The position numbers and the translations under genes were made by a program. From NCBI GenBank assembly GCA_003956705.1, contig QZCP01000039.1, positions 56,251 to 120,250 on the forward strand: a DNA stretch of 64,000 nucleotides, read 5' to 3'. This DNA is from Brevipalpus yothersi. Lineage: Eukaryota > Arthropoda > Arachnida > Trombidiformes > Tenuipalpidae. A model generated the notes under the pieces. The model did no database searches. It had not been told where the DNA came from and worked only from the letters and a program-made list of their open reading frames with translations. Shown in pieces: positions 1 to 11,769 of the stretch. Within the stretch, counting starts at the first letter, position 1. The number at the start of each line of letters is the position of its first letter.

Positions 1-1046
1 ACACTTACACTTTCGATATTCTATCTCTCTGTCAGTCTAGTCATTTATTGAGACGAGGAGCCATCATTATATCAAATTATAAGAGCATAGTTCCATATGA
101 ATGTAATGAATAAGTATCATGAGTATTATATCACTGATTTTGTGTGTGCATTCATATTGAGTGAATATCTATTTTTGGGATACACTCTCCATGGTTATCA
201 TTGCTGTTATTATTATTATTTTGATAAAGTTTGAATTTTTGTACACTAACAAGAACGTAATGAAAGTAAAATGCATTAGTGAAGAGCAATACACATATGT
301 ACACATGTACATATGTATGTGGGAGCATTGAATCGAATATTCTCTCTCTCTCCACCTCTCTACCTCTCAGCATTTATTCTCGAAGCCCAAAATCCCCAAT
401 ATTCATGTTTGCGTGTTTATTAATAACGTAGCATTTAGCATTCATGCATAATGCATCAATTATCTCCAGTTATTCACGTTCACCATACAGTAATTAATGA
501 CTCACTATGTGTATTAGCAACACTTCGTTCTGACGATTAGTTTTATCATATTGGTATGAAAAAGAAATGTGATGAAAGTGTCTTCATAACACTAAATGAG
601 TTCTCCAAAATGGGAATATATTTTTGAGTCAACAAATCCGAATAAGGATTAAGGTTCATGGCCTCAAGTGGAACGGAAATGAAGAAGCTGAGCATCACAT
701 ACAATCGATTCTATGTAATGCTATTCATTTCCAGCTACTGATAGATTCATGATCCTTTCTCTCTCTCTCCTGATTCTAAGAATGATGAGGTCAAGTAACG
801 ATAGAATAGAATTTGAGAGGATTATTTTTCCATGACAACAAGATGATCAAACTTTTCATTTGCGAGGCTCGATGAAGAGAGTGAATAATAATAGTAATCT
901 TATGAAAATAGTTGAGCATTTTAATGGGATAAAAATGCAAAAAAGTCATGAAATCACTATTGTTTATCATTATGATGTATGGTAGATGATACTTCATCAC
1001 AACTATCAACATGATAAAACCTTTACACACAGGCATTTTTGATGAT

Positions 1047-1049
<3 letters not shown>

Positions 1050-1076
<27 letters not shown>
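1050..1076. repeat. (CT)n microsatellite
   Basis: About 13 uninterrupted CT units. Confidence 0.95.
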
Positions 1077-1078
<2 letters not shown>

Positions 1079-2221
1079 GAACTTTTGGAAAAAACTTATC
1101 CAACATGATCATAAATCTACACCATACACATACCCCTGTTCAACATGGCTCAAATTCTTGTCAATATTCTTCTCCAGCTTAAGCCAATTGATGTTGAAAA
1201 GAGAGAGGAGAAGAAAGAAAATTTCATTGACTACAAGTTTAAGATCAAAATGAACATACATCTTCCACTTTGAAGAAGAATGTTTGTCCATCGTAACAAT
1301 TATGGACTCTAGATCATGGACCAATATTTGCTCTATCTTCTAATATACACACACAGAATTGAGAGAGAGAGAGAGAGAGAACTCAAGATGATGAAGAGAG
1401 GGAAAATGAAATAAGAAAAAAGAAGAAAGCTAAACAAGTGATGGAGTGCAATGAGATGAGAAATTTATAGCCGAAACATATCGGGCCTAAAGCATTCATC
1501 ATGCCCAGAAAATCTGTTCATTGTTTTCTGATCTTATGCTTGTTCGCATAAATTCCTAACGATGTAGCACACTTGCTTCTTCCTGTTGATCTCACTTCTA
1601 ACTTGATTCTTTTTTAACAGAATCAAGTATCAAAGGAAGAGGAGTTAGGGAAACCGAGAAGAATATTCTCTCCCAACCACTTTCCCTCCTATCTAGACTC
1701 TAATCTCGTAAAGTATCGATCCAATATTTAGTATTGGCAAAAGGGAGAGAAGGAGAGAAAATCTTCTTCCTTTCTCAAGTAGCACATTTATTAACCTTCA
1801 TCAAACACTTTCACTTCCTTTTAACTTGTTATTTCATGGTCCTTATGAGTCTATCTATAATTTTATCCGATAAAAGAAGAGAAAATATGACAAAGATAGA
1901 AATTTTTTCTCTATACTTTTGAAGAAAAATAACTCACTTCTCAATACCTAACAACAATAAGTGCACTTAATTCTATCAGTCCAATACATTCCATTAAAAA
2001 GTTTCCACAATAAACATCAAAGTCGATAGTATCAGGCAAACAATCGTTCAACTATACACAGAACAGTAACACATGGAGAGAGAGAGAAAGTTAAGACCAG
2101 CCAGGAGTACAAGCTGTATATATCTCAAATATACGCTTGAAAACATGGATTCCTGATGACAGGTCCACAAACCCGAGAGAAAGAGAAAGTGAGTCTCCTC
2201 TCTCATCTGATACTGAATCTG

Positions 2222-2222
<1 letters not shown>

Positions 2223-2275
<53 letters not shown>
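2223..2275. repeat. (CT)n microsatellite
   Basis: About 26 uninterrupted CT units. Confidence 0.95.
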
Positions 2276-2278
<3 letters not shown>

Positions 2279-3117
2279 TTCTTTTCGTTGGACCCTTCTG
2301 GCTGGCATTCTATTTCATGATTCGAATCGATTAGGCTGTTTCATGCCACAAATAACAAACCCAGTCTCTCTCTCAACCCTCTGTCTCTCTTGTGTCGATG
2401 AAAGAGAGAACAAATTCCTCTTATATGCCTTCCTTCGATCCTCATCAGCCACACTAAACGCCTTTTTATCCCCTTTCCTAAATCTGATCCCTCTTCCATC
2501 GTTTTTCGTGAAAAAGCCCATCTTAACTGTCGCATTCTTCTTACCAAATTCCAACCGATTGCCTCTCATTTCCGATATCAAACAGTAGCCAGTAGTCACT
2601 TGATGGCCATTCTTTTTCCATCTCATATCTCTCTCTCTCCCTTCCTCTTCCCATTCCTATGTGAATACCTTTCGATTCATACTATGTGTTGACATGTCAC
2701 AAGTAGAGAGGGCTTCAATTCGCATTCTTCTTCTAGTTTGGCTCTTTTCCTCTCTTTTTTCGGTCTTTTCAACTGCTATGGCATATCAGATTAATTTTAT
2801 GCATGAAAGTGTAATATTTCACTGGCTTATTCATCTAATAATGGCTGGATGGAAATGAAGGTGGGGAAGAGAGAAGGCGCAAATATTCAATGGATACTAG
2901 CTTCTCGGTGTATGTGGATGATGTATGTTGATATTGGAGCGGTAAGAATCAATAGTCATGCTGATATCAGATTCATCCATCCACTGATATATTTTTGCTT
3001 CATTGGATAAGATATCAAAAGGCTGAGAGGCAAGAATTCGGGTCATCCAGGGGAAGAATGGGGTGCAGGAGGAAGAAAATTTATTGAAAATAATGGAAAT
3101 CTTTGGGAAGGGCATCA

Positions 3118-3120
<3 letters not shown>

Positions 3121-3159
<39 letters not shown>
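3121..3159. repeat. (GA)n microsatellite
   Basis: About 19 uninterrupted GA units. Confidence 0.95.
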
Positions 3160-3162
<3 letters not shown>

Positions 3163-3632
3163 GTGAAATCAAGAGTGCAACAAATTTCGACATTTTTCGA
3201 TTGCATGCCTATCACGATAGTGAAAAGCAATGAAAATTTTGGGGGCAAAGTTATTTTGTTGCTGATTCAAGCGAAGATTTGATCGAGCCTCGGCAAAAGG
3301 CAAAAAACGTATGCGTACACATATTCGTGTGATCATTTGCATGCACAATTGCTGGAAGGCATCTATGGTATTCCAGTTATTTTAGTAGCAGTTGGGAAGG
3401 GGGAAAATGATATTGATGCAAGAAATACCGAATGCATTTTTCTTTGGCAAAATGCAATATTCAATCACGTGGGAAAACGGTAAAATGTTATTCTTACTGT
3501 GTGAGTAGTGTATGAAAAATTTTTCAATACACAAGAATATGGGTATGTTCAAACATAAGGTTTCGCTCTCATGTTGTCATTTTGTTGCTTTTGGAATGAG
3601 ATCTAGTGTTGTTGACATCTCTCTCTATCTGG

Positions 3633-3635
<3 letters not shown>

Positions 3636-3666
<31 letters not shown>
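3636..3666. repeat. (GA)n microsatellite
   Basis: About 15 GA units. A second, shorter GA run follows at 3802-3824. Confidence 0.95.
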
Positions 3667-3670
<4 letters not shown>

Positions 3671-4313
3671 CTTGTTTATGCCTCTCTCTTCTTGGTATGT
3701 CTTATGCTTCCATGATTTCTTTTTCATCCTCCAGTATTCACGAAAAGAGATGGAAGAAGATGCTTCAGCGTGTCTCGAGATAGATATATACACACATACA
3801 CAGAGAGAGAGAGAGAGAGAGAGACAGACAAACACTCACATATATATTCATGGGAAGATGAGAGTAGCATGGAGGATCAATGATTTTTCAATCAACTCTT
3901 CTGTACACTAGAGGATTTATCAAGAGGAGGAGAGGAGGAGGCAGAAGAGAGTGGAGGAAGAAAATTCAACTGAAAAGAAGGTGGAAAAAATTTCTTTTCT
4001 TCTGATACGTTGCTCATCTCAAGCAAGAGTGTGTGAGAAGCTGTATCGTGAGAAGAAAGTATGGAATTTTTCTGACTGAAAAGTTCTTCAACACATGATG
4101 CAACGTCTCGGCGGGAAAGTATGAGCATCTTTCTCAACACTTATTCTCAAATGATTAGAATAAATATCCAGGAAATACAATGAGGAAATCACAATTCGAT
4201 CTACAAAAGTTGATTTCCAATTTTCCAATTGATATTTAAGATACACCATGGGCTTCCGAAGAGAAGAAGTTCCCACAAGCTGAAAATCTTTCATATCAAA
4301 TGTGATAAGAAGT

Positions 4314-4316
<3 letters not shown>

Positions 4317-4344
<28 letters not shown>
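4317..4344. repeat. (GA)n microsatellite
   Basis: About 14 GA units. It lies 233 bp from the opposite-sense (CT)n run at 4578, so the two could pair as an inverted repeat. Confidence 0.95.
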
Positions 4345-4347
<3 letters not shown>

Positions 4348-4574
4348 TTAATGGAAAAATAAGGGTCATGATAGTGTTTCCATCATTTTGACAACCGATA
4401 ATGACACTGTATTGCATCTAATGTGCCTGTAATGAGCGAGCATCTTATTTTGACAATATTTTCTCTTTCTCTCTCTCCATCCTCATCATGATGATCACTT
4501 CTATCCCGACACCATCATTTTGGCACTTTGGTCATTGGGTATTACTTTCTTCTTTTGTCAGAAACATACATCTT

Positions 4575-4577
<3 letters not shown>

Positions 4578-4650
<73 letters not shown>
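4578..4650. repeat. (CT)n microsatellite
   Basis: About 36 uninterrupted CT units, one of the longest perfect runs in the window. Confidence 0.95.
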
Positions 4651-4652
<2 letters not shown>

Positions 4653-5180
4653 GCCATCATTCTCTATACAAGTAGTTAGCCAAATAGTGGATCGAAGAGT
4701 AATGATATCTTTACTCAAAAGGTACACTGGACACAGAGAGAAAGTAGAGAATCGAATGGAATCAGGCTACTACCAGAGTACTCAAGGATTGGGTGACTAT
4801 CACGCAATGGTCAGTAGTAAGAGAAAAAGAGAGAAAGAGAAAAAGGATGAAGATGCTGAGAGAAATGATGGAGCACCTATGGATGATTAATCAGTTAAGC
4901 ACCAGGTTGGTTGGAGAGGAAAGGAAAATGAGGATGGAAGATTTAAGGATCACAAAGTTAGTCAATGAAGGGATGAATTAATTGGGGAAACCCATAAGGA
5001 ACTTGTGTATTATAGTGGATGGATGGAAAGAAAAAGTAAGAGGAAGGGATTGAAGAGAGAGTACAACGTGGATGGATGGAAAGTTCTGCGCTGATTGAAT
5101 AATTGGAAATAGAAATAAGAAAATCGAAGAAGATAGAGAGAGATAGAGAGATAAAGAGTAATGATTGGCAATATATTTAC

Positions 5181-5395
5181 CTGGCTGATGGATATTTTCG
5201 CTCGATAACCTTTTGGTAGTCGATTAGTTTGCCGGATTATGAAGTGGCATGTCCGATTGCGAGGATAAAAGCCCGGATAATTGGGTGATTGAAGACGACA
5301 TCGGCGTGGTGGAAGACAATCATCATACAGTAGATCACATACGGTTCCAGTAATTCGGCTTGGAGTGGCCAATGAAGAAGATGGTGGGGATGTAT
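5181..5395 (-). CDS. exon of a CUB-domain protein (start of a second CUB domain)
   Basis: On the minus strand this segment encodes the opening of a CUB domain: Cys-Arg-Leu-Gln-Ser-Pro-Asn-Tyr-Pro-Gly-Phe-Tyr-Pro-Arg-Asn, then a Cys and a Phe-Ile-Ile strand. The C-x-S-P-N-Y-P-G-x-Y-P-x-N-x-x-C pattern is the classic start of this extracellular beta-sandwich domain. Two further cysteines (VCDLLYDDCLPP) lie just before it. The exon ends in CAG followed by a GTAAAT donor (phase 0). The start at 5395 is the nearest good acceptor (TTCCATAG) and is less certain. The frame stays open further upstream with a hydrophobic, signal-like stretch, but no ATG supports a start there. It probably belongs with the exons at 9135-9312 and 10477-10817. 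At least one joining exon and the rest of this domain were not found. CUB domains are typical of secreted or cell-surface developmental and synaptic proteins. I cannot name the orthologue. Confidence 0.75.
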
Positions 5396-5833
5396 CTATG
5401 GAATTAGACGTGGAGATAGGGATAAAGAGGAACCCATATAATAGTTGTAGTAGTAAGTGTTGGAAAAGAATAATCAAGTGGTATTAAGAAGTAAAGAGAT
5501 GGATAAACCACACACGAAAGAAGAGTGAAAAAGTATTTCAACAAGGAGAAAGTAGATTAATACAGAGAGCAGCTTGTTCATCAAAATCAATAGTCATGGA
5601 GAGTGATATAAAAAAAAGACAAAAACATTTGAACAAGCAAACACTGATAGTATGAATATATATACACGAGTATCATTACTGCTGATGTAATCACATGCAT
5701 AGACACACACACAAAGAATTACAAATGTCATGGAAGATGGACACAAGTGACCGCCCGGAGGACATGATGAGCTACATACATGTATCAACCCAAGAGACCA
5801 GCTTCCGCAAGGGTAGAATTGCTGAGCTTATCA

Positions 5834-5971
5834 AGTTTTTGGGTTCAGGTTGAGATTGGGCTTGTGTTCTGGTTGGTTTGGTAGTTTAGGTTCAAATTTT
5901 GGTCTAGGTTTTGGTTTAATTATTGAATAGGGTTTTGGTTGAGATTTAGGTTCGGATTCGGGTTCGGGTTG
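5834..5971 (-). CDS. possible proline-rich linker exon (minus strand)
   Basis: Read on the minus strand, this gives about 46 stop-free codons dominated by alternating Pro with Glu, Lys or Gln (QPEPESEPKSQPKP, then KPKPRPKFEPK), ending at a TGA at 5831-5833. It starts directly after an acceptor-like TTTCCGTAG. The DNA is a degenerate GGTT-rich hexamer repeat. It lies between exons of the CUB gene on the same strand, so it could be a stalk or linker exon, with an unidentified donor before the TGA. It could equally be a non-coding degenerate repeat. Confidence 0.3.
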
Positions 5972-6511
5972 CTACGGAAATGAGCAATGATTATGGATAT
6001 GAGTATCCCAAGCAGACGGCAAACTAAACGGAATCCTGGTTAAAGTTCACTTGATCCTAATTGGCTGTGATTATTATCCTTCCAGAATCTGTCGATCTTC
6101 TCGGGGCGGAAAATTGAAACCTTAGGATGGTTGAAGTGTCTTAAAATGGTACCACAAATTATTAAATGTTAATTATAAAATTTGACTGATCTATTATTGC
6201 ATTGATTTTGATCAATAATTGAGTCAATGATGAACAGTTAAGCTAATTGTGAGAAGTGTCCACCAGAATTGAATGGTCAACAAAACATTTGAGATTATCT
6301 CAATCAAACATTGTAAATATCAATGAAAGAGAGGGAGAGGTTGATTTTTTAGAGAGGACAATTGAATCAATTCGCAAAATCAAGCAGTAAGTGTGTTTAG
6401 AGAATTGATGTCCTTCATTGTTTAGAGTATATTTTTCATGTCAAAAATGAAACAACAGCAACAACATCAAGAAACAAACAATTTTCATGGTTCAAACACC
6501 AAAAAGTTCAG

Positions 6512-6520
<9 letters not shown>

Positions 6521-6553
<33 letters not shown>

Positions 6554-6637
6554 GAGAGAAAGAGAGAAAGAGAGAAAGAGAGAAAGAGAGAAAGAGAGAA
6601 AGAGAGAAAGAGAGAAAGAGAGAAAGAGAGAAAGAGA
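6521..6637. repeat. compound (GA)n plus octamer (GAGAGAAA)n repeat
   Basis: About 20 bp of perfect GA run into roughly a dozen units in which every fourth GA is replaced by AA, giving an 8-bp higher-order period. The array follows an A-run and is more regular than the other GA tracts here. Confidence 0.95.
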
Positions 6638-9134
6638 AAACTATAACAACTGTAACTCCTCATGTCAGAGCAAATTGATTGGCCATAATGATCAACAATG
6701 GTGATCAAAGTTTCAGCTGTTTCAGCTGAAAGTGGTCCATAAGTATGGTGGCCATTGTCGAAAATAAATTGAACCTAGCAAATAAAAAAAATCCTGGGAA
6801 AAGGAATCATCAAGACCCTCTAAATGTACACCTCACTTCAGTACACCATAAATGCTACAGAAAGTGGAGGAAAACCTTTCGACTGGATTGAAGTAATTTC
6901 CACTAAATTTGGAAATCTTTCTTTTATTTCACTTTGATTTTCGACTTTCTCCTTCGGTCAGGTGATTGACCTTATAGTGAGAAACTTTTTCACTTCCCTT
7001 ATTTCTCGAAATTTTATCATTTTGAGATGAAAAAAAATTCATTTCAATGATCCTTGATCTATGCCCCACATTCCATATCAGTTCCTCAACAGAACTATCA
7101 TTTGAACTCAACTATTCATTCTTCTTCTTTCACGAAAAGTAACGGTACTTTTCACTTTCTTCTTTTTGTTTCTCAGATTTTTCAAAAGCTCATTGGACTG
7201 GAGGAAACTTTATTTTCTAGCAAGCTATCATCTCTCAGAGGTCATCTAATTTGATGAAAATTTGCTCATGCATCAACGGTTGGCCAGTTCTGGTAGTGTA
7301 CTGGAATGGAATATCATCATGAAGGAGACCACATGAATACAGATTATTTTACTGGAATTTGACTCTTATTCTATCATAAATCTGGAAATCTGAAAATTTA
7401 TCACTTGCTGGGCCCATATAATGTCATCATGAACGAAAAATTATTAGAATACCATTACACATGGGACATAGTATCGAAATTCTTTTCGTTAATCTTATTT
7501 GAACACTATCATGCAAGAAAAGTGGTTAACAGACCCATGTGTATACATGCTTATTCCATAAGAGTGGTCATTCACGAATGTTTGAATCTGGGATTATCGA
7601 AACAAGCGAAAATCTATAATGTATCACCATATGTGTTCATGTATCAAAATCAGCATGTTCTGACATGATATTTTTCCAAAAGGATCGAATTATTGACTTA
7701 CTTGGCAAAGTTTGCTGTTTTACGCTTTGAGAGTCCAAAAATCTATAAGTTAAATAGACATTCAACGGCAAATATTGGGCAAAAAATCCTCTTCCTTCAG
7801 GCAGAAATACGCTCAAATATAAGCTATTGGATTCACTGTAGTAAACGGCTTTTCGACTCTTTTATCCCACATAGAAGGCACATATACCAAGGGAAATTTC
7901 ATGTGTGTTAAAGGAATGAAGTCAATATGAAATAGAAGTGAGAAGGAGAAGAAAAAAAGTAGACACAGAACAAAAATAAATGGAAAGATAGAGAAAAGAA
8001 ACAAGAAAAGGTGGACCAAATAAATTTCCGGTCATCATGGGGTATGTTGTTTCCGGTCAAGTGTATATATATATATATATTTATTGAAGTGAAGATAAGA
8101 GAACAGTATTGGTTTGTTGTTGTTGATCCAAGTTGAAGTTATCAGTTGCATGATAAAGTTGAGAATCCGGTGGATTGTCCAGCACAGTAATGTAATAGTA
8201 GTAGTGTTGGCCCAGTAGCATAATAGTTGTGATCATCATGAAAGGTGTCGAAAAAACAGCACAGCGAGAAAAGAGATAGAAAGAGAATAAGAAAAAATGA
8301 TGAGACAAGAAAGATCAGGAAAAGAAGTGGAATTGAATCGAATAGAAGAAAAAAAGTTCTAATGAGAAATAGTTTTTGTATCAAGGATAAATCAGGAAAA
8401 AGTCACACGAAAATATTGATGTGGAAAGAAAGGAGAGAAAAATAGTAGTAGAAAAGGATGAGAAAATAGAAGAAGCAGCATCATCATGAAGATGATGAAT
8501 GGCTGATAAAGGGTCAGAATAGTAGCACTAAAGAGTGGATGAAATGGAGAGGAAGCGAATTGGAATTGGAACTGAAAAGACCGGGAAAAGAATATGGGCA
8601 AAGTAAAAGAAGAGAGAGAAAGAAAATAAGAAAAGTGTGGCAAATGATGAAGGATAGAAGAAGAATCTTGATGATTATTATTGCTACTACACCATCATAC
8701 GGAATAGTATTCCTTCAAGGAATTTTTTCTTGTTCCTCTTTCTTACTTGCCCTGAACACACACATACACACATGAATGATGTGGACACACACATGGACAC
8801 TGAGCAAGTTGATGAAGCAAGCATCACTATATGTCCATTTTGACGGTCCTCAGAGGCTTCCTGAGAAGATTTCTCCATGAAGATTGCCCGCCAAATAGGT
8901 TTCATAGGCCAGCCGTAAAAGATATATATTCGTAATTTTAGTGTGTGAACTTTTTTGGCCCTCATGAGTTAACTTATACACGAACACACACACATATATA
9001 TCCATTGGTCATCATCATCATGAATCTTATTCTATCCTCAACAATTTTGAATGTCTGAATGTTTAAGCAACTGTGTGGGATTTCATGTGGATGATCATTT
9101 TTTTTCCTATGTACACATACTGATTCCAACTCAC

Positions 9135-9312
9135 CATAAATTGTCCACAAAAATTGCCATATTCATGGGAATATGATGCATTGGCACCGTCAAAATTTGA
9201 TGGTGAATACAAAGTTGATCGACCCCGGTTACCAGTGGTGGTAGTCAGAATATCTGAGTTTACACTGGTTTCTTGAATTTTCACATATCCATATTCACAT
9301 TTGGGGGTTTTC
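9135..9312 (-). CDS. CUB-domain protein, second coding exon
   Basis: The exon is bounded by a CTCCACAG acceptor and an ATG|GTGAGT donor on the minus strand. Entered in phase 2 from the exon ending at 10477, it reads on as TGKTPKCEYGYVKIQETS and ends in GNFCGQFM. The Cys-x-Tyr-Gly-Tyr-Val-Lys-Ile strand and the Phe-Cys-Gly turn are the usual second half of a CUB domain. This exon therefore completes the core of the first CUB domain. Its central part, rich in Thr, Ser and Asn, is longer than a typical CUB loop. It leaves in phase 0. The last strands of the domain must be in an exon I did not find. Confidence 0.82.
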
Positions 9313-10476
9313 CTGTGGAGTGAATGTGTGTAATGTAGAACAGATATTGAATTCAGAGTAAGATTTCAAAAAAAAAGAAACATCAAGTGAAGCAAAAGAA
9401 AAAGTATTGAAAATATCATTTCGATTCACTGGCATTTACATGTATCATGCATATATTTATATATTCGCTTGTGGCTACATGTGAAGAGAATAAGGATGTA
9501 AAGTTCACTATGTAATCGGTTGGTGAATCGAAAAATTGAACTGGAAAAATGAGCAAGAATAGTTCTCATTTAGAACATTTTTTCTATGGCTGAAAAAAGA
9601 ATTTATTCAATCTGATATTCCTATTCACATACACTTTTTTGCTTGTTGGAAAAAAGTCTCGAAAACTTTTTACACAACTGTACTCAACGGAAATTCAAGA
9701 GAGAACTTTATTCAAATGGTAAGCCATTTAAAACTACAAGATAGATCATCTCTGATTTTAGGAAGAAAGTTCCATCCGGAAAATACTCTATTCGACCGAA
9801 ATAATGATACATTATTCATATTTTAACTGGAATAAAGAGTATTGAAGACAGATCCTGATCATTTTTCTTTGCCCATTTGATTTATTTTCATTAAATACCC
9901 AAGAATTAATGGATCTGCATCAGGTGGGTAAAGTAAATTCCATCTACATGCATTGAATGTTGGTTCCCAGATGATCTTTCCTTAGTTCTAAGATTCCGTT
10001 ATTCTCTTTTCGAAACAAAATTTCTCTGTTCTACTAGACTATCAACATCTAGAACATTGGGTATTGAATTCAATTCCAATCCTTTCATCAAATACTTTCG
10101 TAAATTACTGTTCTTATTTCATGTTCAATCTCATAAAGTTTCGATTTTCTACATCAATACATCAATACAACTCTCTTTCTCTCTCTACTGTTCTATTGAA
10201 GTAAACTTTCACCAAAAAAAAATTGCTCCACTCCATCAGTAAAGTTTTATCTTATATTTTATGACATTTATTCGACATCCCCTGAACATGAGCCGAAAAA
10301 AAAGTAAATATATATTTCAAAATTTGTCAAAATGAAATATATATAACTTTCCATTTTGACAACTCTTGTATTTTCGATTCCCCTGTAAATGACATTCATA
10401 TAGCCCAATGTTTTTTTCTTCCCCAAAAATTGAATGGCCAAAAATTTTCCATAAAACTTGTCCATTTCACACTTAC
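9313..10476 (-). other. intron 1 of the CUB gene
   Basis: A 1,164-bp intron with a GTAAGT donor and CTCCACAG acceptor on the minus strand. It holds A/T-rich sequence and nothing else I recognise. Confidence 0.75.
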
Positions 10477-10817
10477 CCAGTTACTGCAAAATATCCTACT
10501 TTAAATGAGAGAAATGTCAGCTCAACAATGTCTCCCTTTTCGGCGGAAAATTTAATCCTACAATTATATGGATGATACTTTTCTTTTGGTTCCTTCAAAT
10601 ATAACGGATATCGTGTTCCACGTTGTCCGGTTAAAGTTTGATTACACGTTATATTGGAGGAGGATGAAGATGAGGATGAGGAGGATGATGATGAAAAACC
10701 GAATCCAATTGATTGACAATTAATCACCGATAAACACCAAACACAAACACACAAGTAGTAATATATAGATGATAACCGAATTAAATTCGAAGAGGACTCT
10801 CTGTGATGCGATCGCAT
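10477..10817 (-). CDS. CUB-domain protein, first coding exon with signal peptide
   Basis: The minus-strand ATG at 10815-10817 opens a 113-codon exon. A basic and polar start is followed by a hydrophobic core (about residues 12-33, including IYYYLCVCVWCLSV), which looks like a signal peptide for secretion or membrane insertion. A run of 13 serines encoded by imperfect TCA/TCC/TCT codons follows. The first half of a divergent CUB-type domain comes next: Asn-Ile-Thr-Cys, then a Tyr-Asn-Cys-Arg-Ile-Lys-Phe strand and IVELTFLSFKV. The exon ends in a strong GTAAGT donor in phase 2, which fits the next exon at 9312. The serine run probably varies in length between individuals. The gene is transcribed away from Rim. 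Confidence 0.82.
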
Positions 10818-11708
10818 GTTGAACTGATATCAAAATCGGTTAGCAACTTTGCTATTGGAGCCATTAGAACTTTACTGTTCTCCTTCTGCGCAATCGACAA
10901 GTGTAACTGTTCATCGAACTTGTAGGACCCACTTCGATAAGTGTTCACAATTCTAGGCAGAATCCTAGAACTTTATCAATGGTGGCTCTATCTCTTATTC
11001 GGTCATCAAATTAGAGCTTTTTGGATTCAACCTGTTGAGAGAATGTGAATCTGTGCCATTTCTAGTTAATTTTTTCTCTCTTAATGAATATAGTTTTGCA
11101 GGCTTTGATTTTTATCAGTTTTTCTGTTGAGATTTTAGTCAAATTAATCGACAATCTTGACAAGAATGAGAATGAACTCTTGTCAGCTTAGTTCAGTCTA
11201 TTTAGACAAGTAGTATTCCGAATTTGCATATTCTTCTATGGATTAAGGATTATCCTGAAAATTTGCTATCGCAAATTGCAACAAACTTTGAAAAAAAGAA
11301 TGCTCAATATATGTGGCCAGTTTCATATTAATAGTTTGGATCCAGATCATTTTAAGGGAATCTCTACAAATCTGACTTTTTTAGGACAGGATCTATTCCT
11401 CATACACCTTCTTGATACCTCGCCCAGATCAATGTTCAACAAAGCTTTTCCAGATGTCCAGAGACGTTTCGAAATCATTAGTATACAGAAAAATGACCCT
11501 ACCATGAGAGACATCATTAATCATTGATTATTCTTGACAAAAAAACCTCTCAACATTCTTTCCTAATACATGTATTCTCCGAATATTGACAGAATCTTTT
11601 CACTCATCAAATCAAGACCCAACAGATGGCAGGTACCCTGAATTTCGAATCTATTCCTCTATTATTCCTACTGCTCACCGGAATTTTGTACAGAACTATG
11701 TTGAGAAT

Positions 11709-11769
<61 letters not shown>

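Larger units (their letters stand above)
1..5180. other. non-genic stretch with GA/CT microsatellites
   Basis: I see no exon here that I can defend by a domain or by paired splice sites. It lies downstream of the last recognised exon of the minus-strand CUB gene, so later exons of that gene could be hidden in it. I looked for the rest of the second CUB domain and did not find it. Simple repeats listed separately take up part of the stretch. A 103-codon minus-strand open frame at 2315-2626 is discussed under findings. Confidence 0.6.
5396..9134. other. presumed introns of the minus-strand CUB gene
   Basis: This lies between two recognised CUB exons. Phase arithmetic (exon ending in phase 0 at 9135, next exon entered in phase 1 at 5395) requires at least one further exon here. 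The proline-rich segment at 5834-5971 is the best candidate, and the missing C-terminal strands of the first CUB domain should also lie here. Otherwise I see simple repeats, A/T-rich intron-like sequence and a (TA)n tract near 8066-8081. Confidence 0.5.

Noticed and set aside
5010..5477. Whole 155-codon minus-strand frame as one CUB exon with its own signal peptide
   Set aside because: The frame has no ATG at its hydrophobic start, a stop lies just upstream, and a clear GTAAAT donor at 5180 cuts the frame. Only 5181-5395 is kept as exon.
5834..5971. Interstitial telomere array
   Set aside because: The GGTT-rich units are too degenerate and do not keep a TTAGG or TTAGGG period.
7405..7911. 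Two successive plus-strand open frames of 87 and 72 codons
   Set aside because: No ATG at the true start, no family features, no splice sites, and they lie within the presumed intron of the CUB gene on the other strand.
8687..8965. Minus-strand frame as the missing CUB exon
   Set aside because: No Cys or strand pattern of a CUB domain and no suitable splice sites at phase 0.
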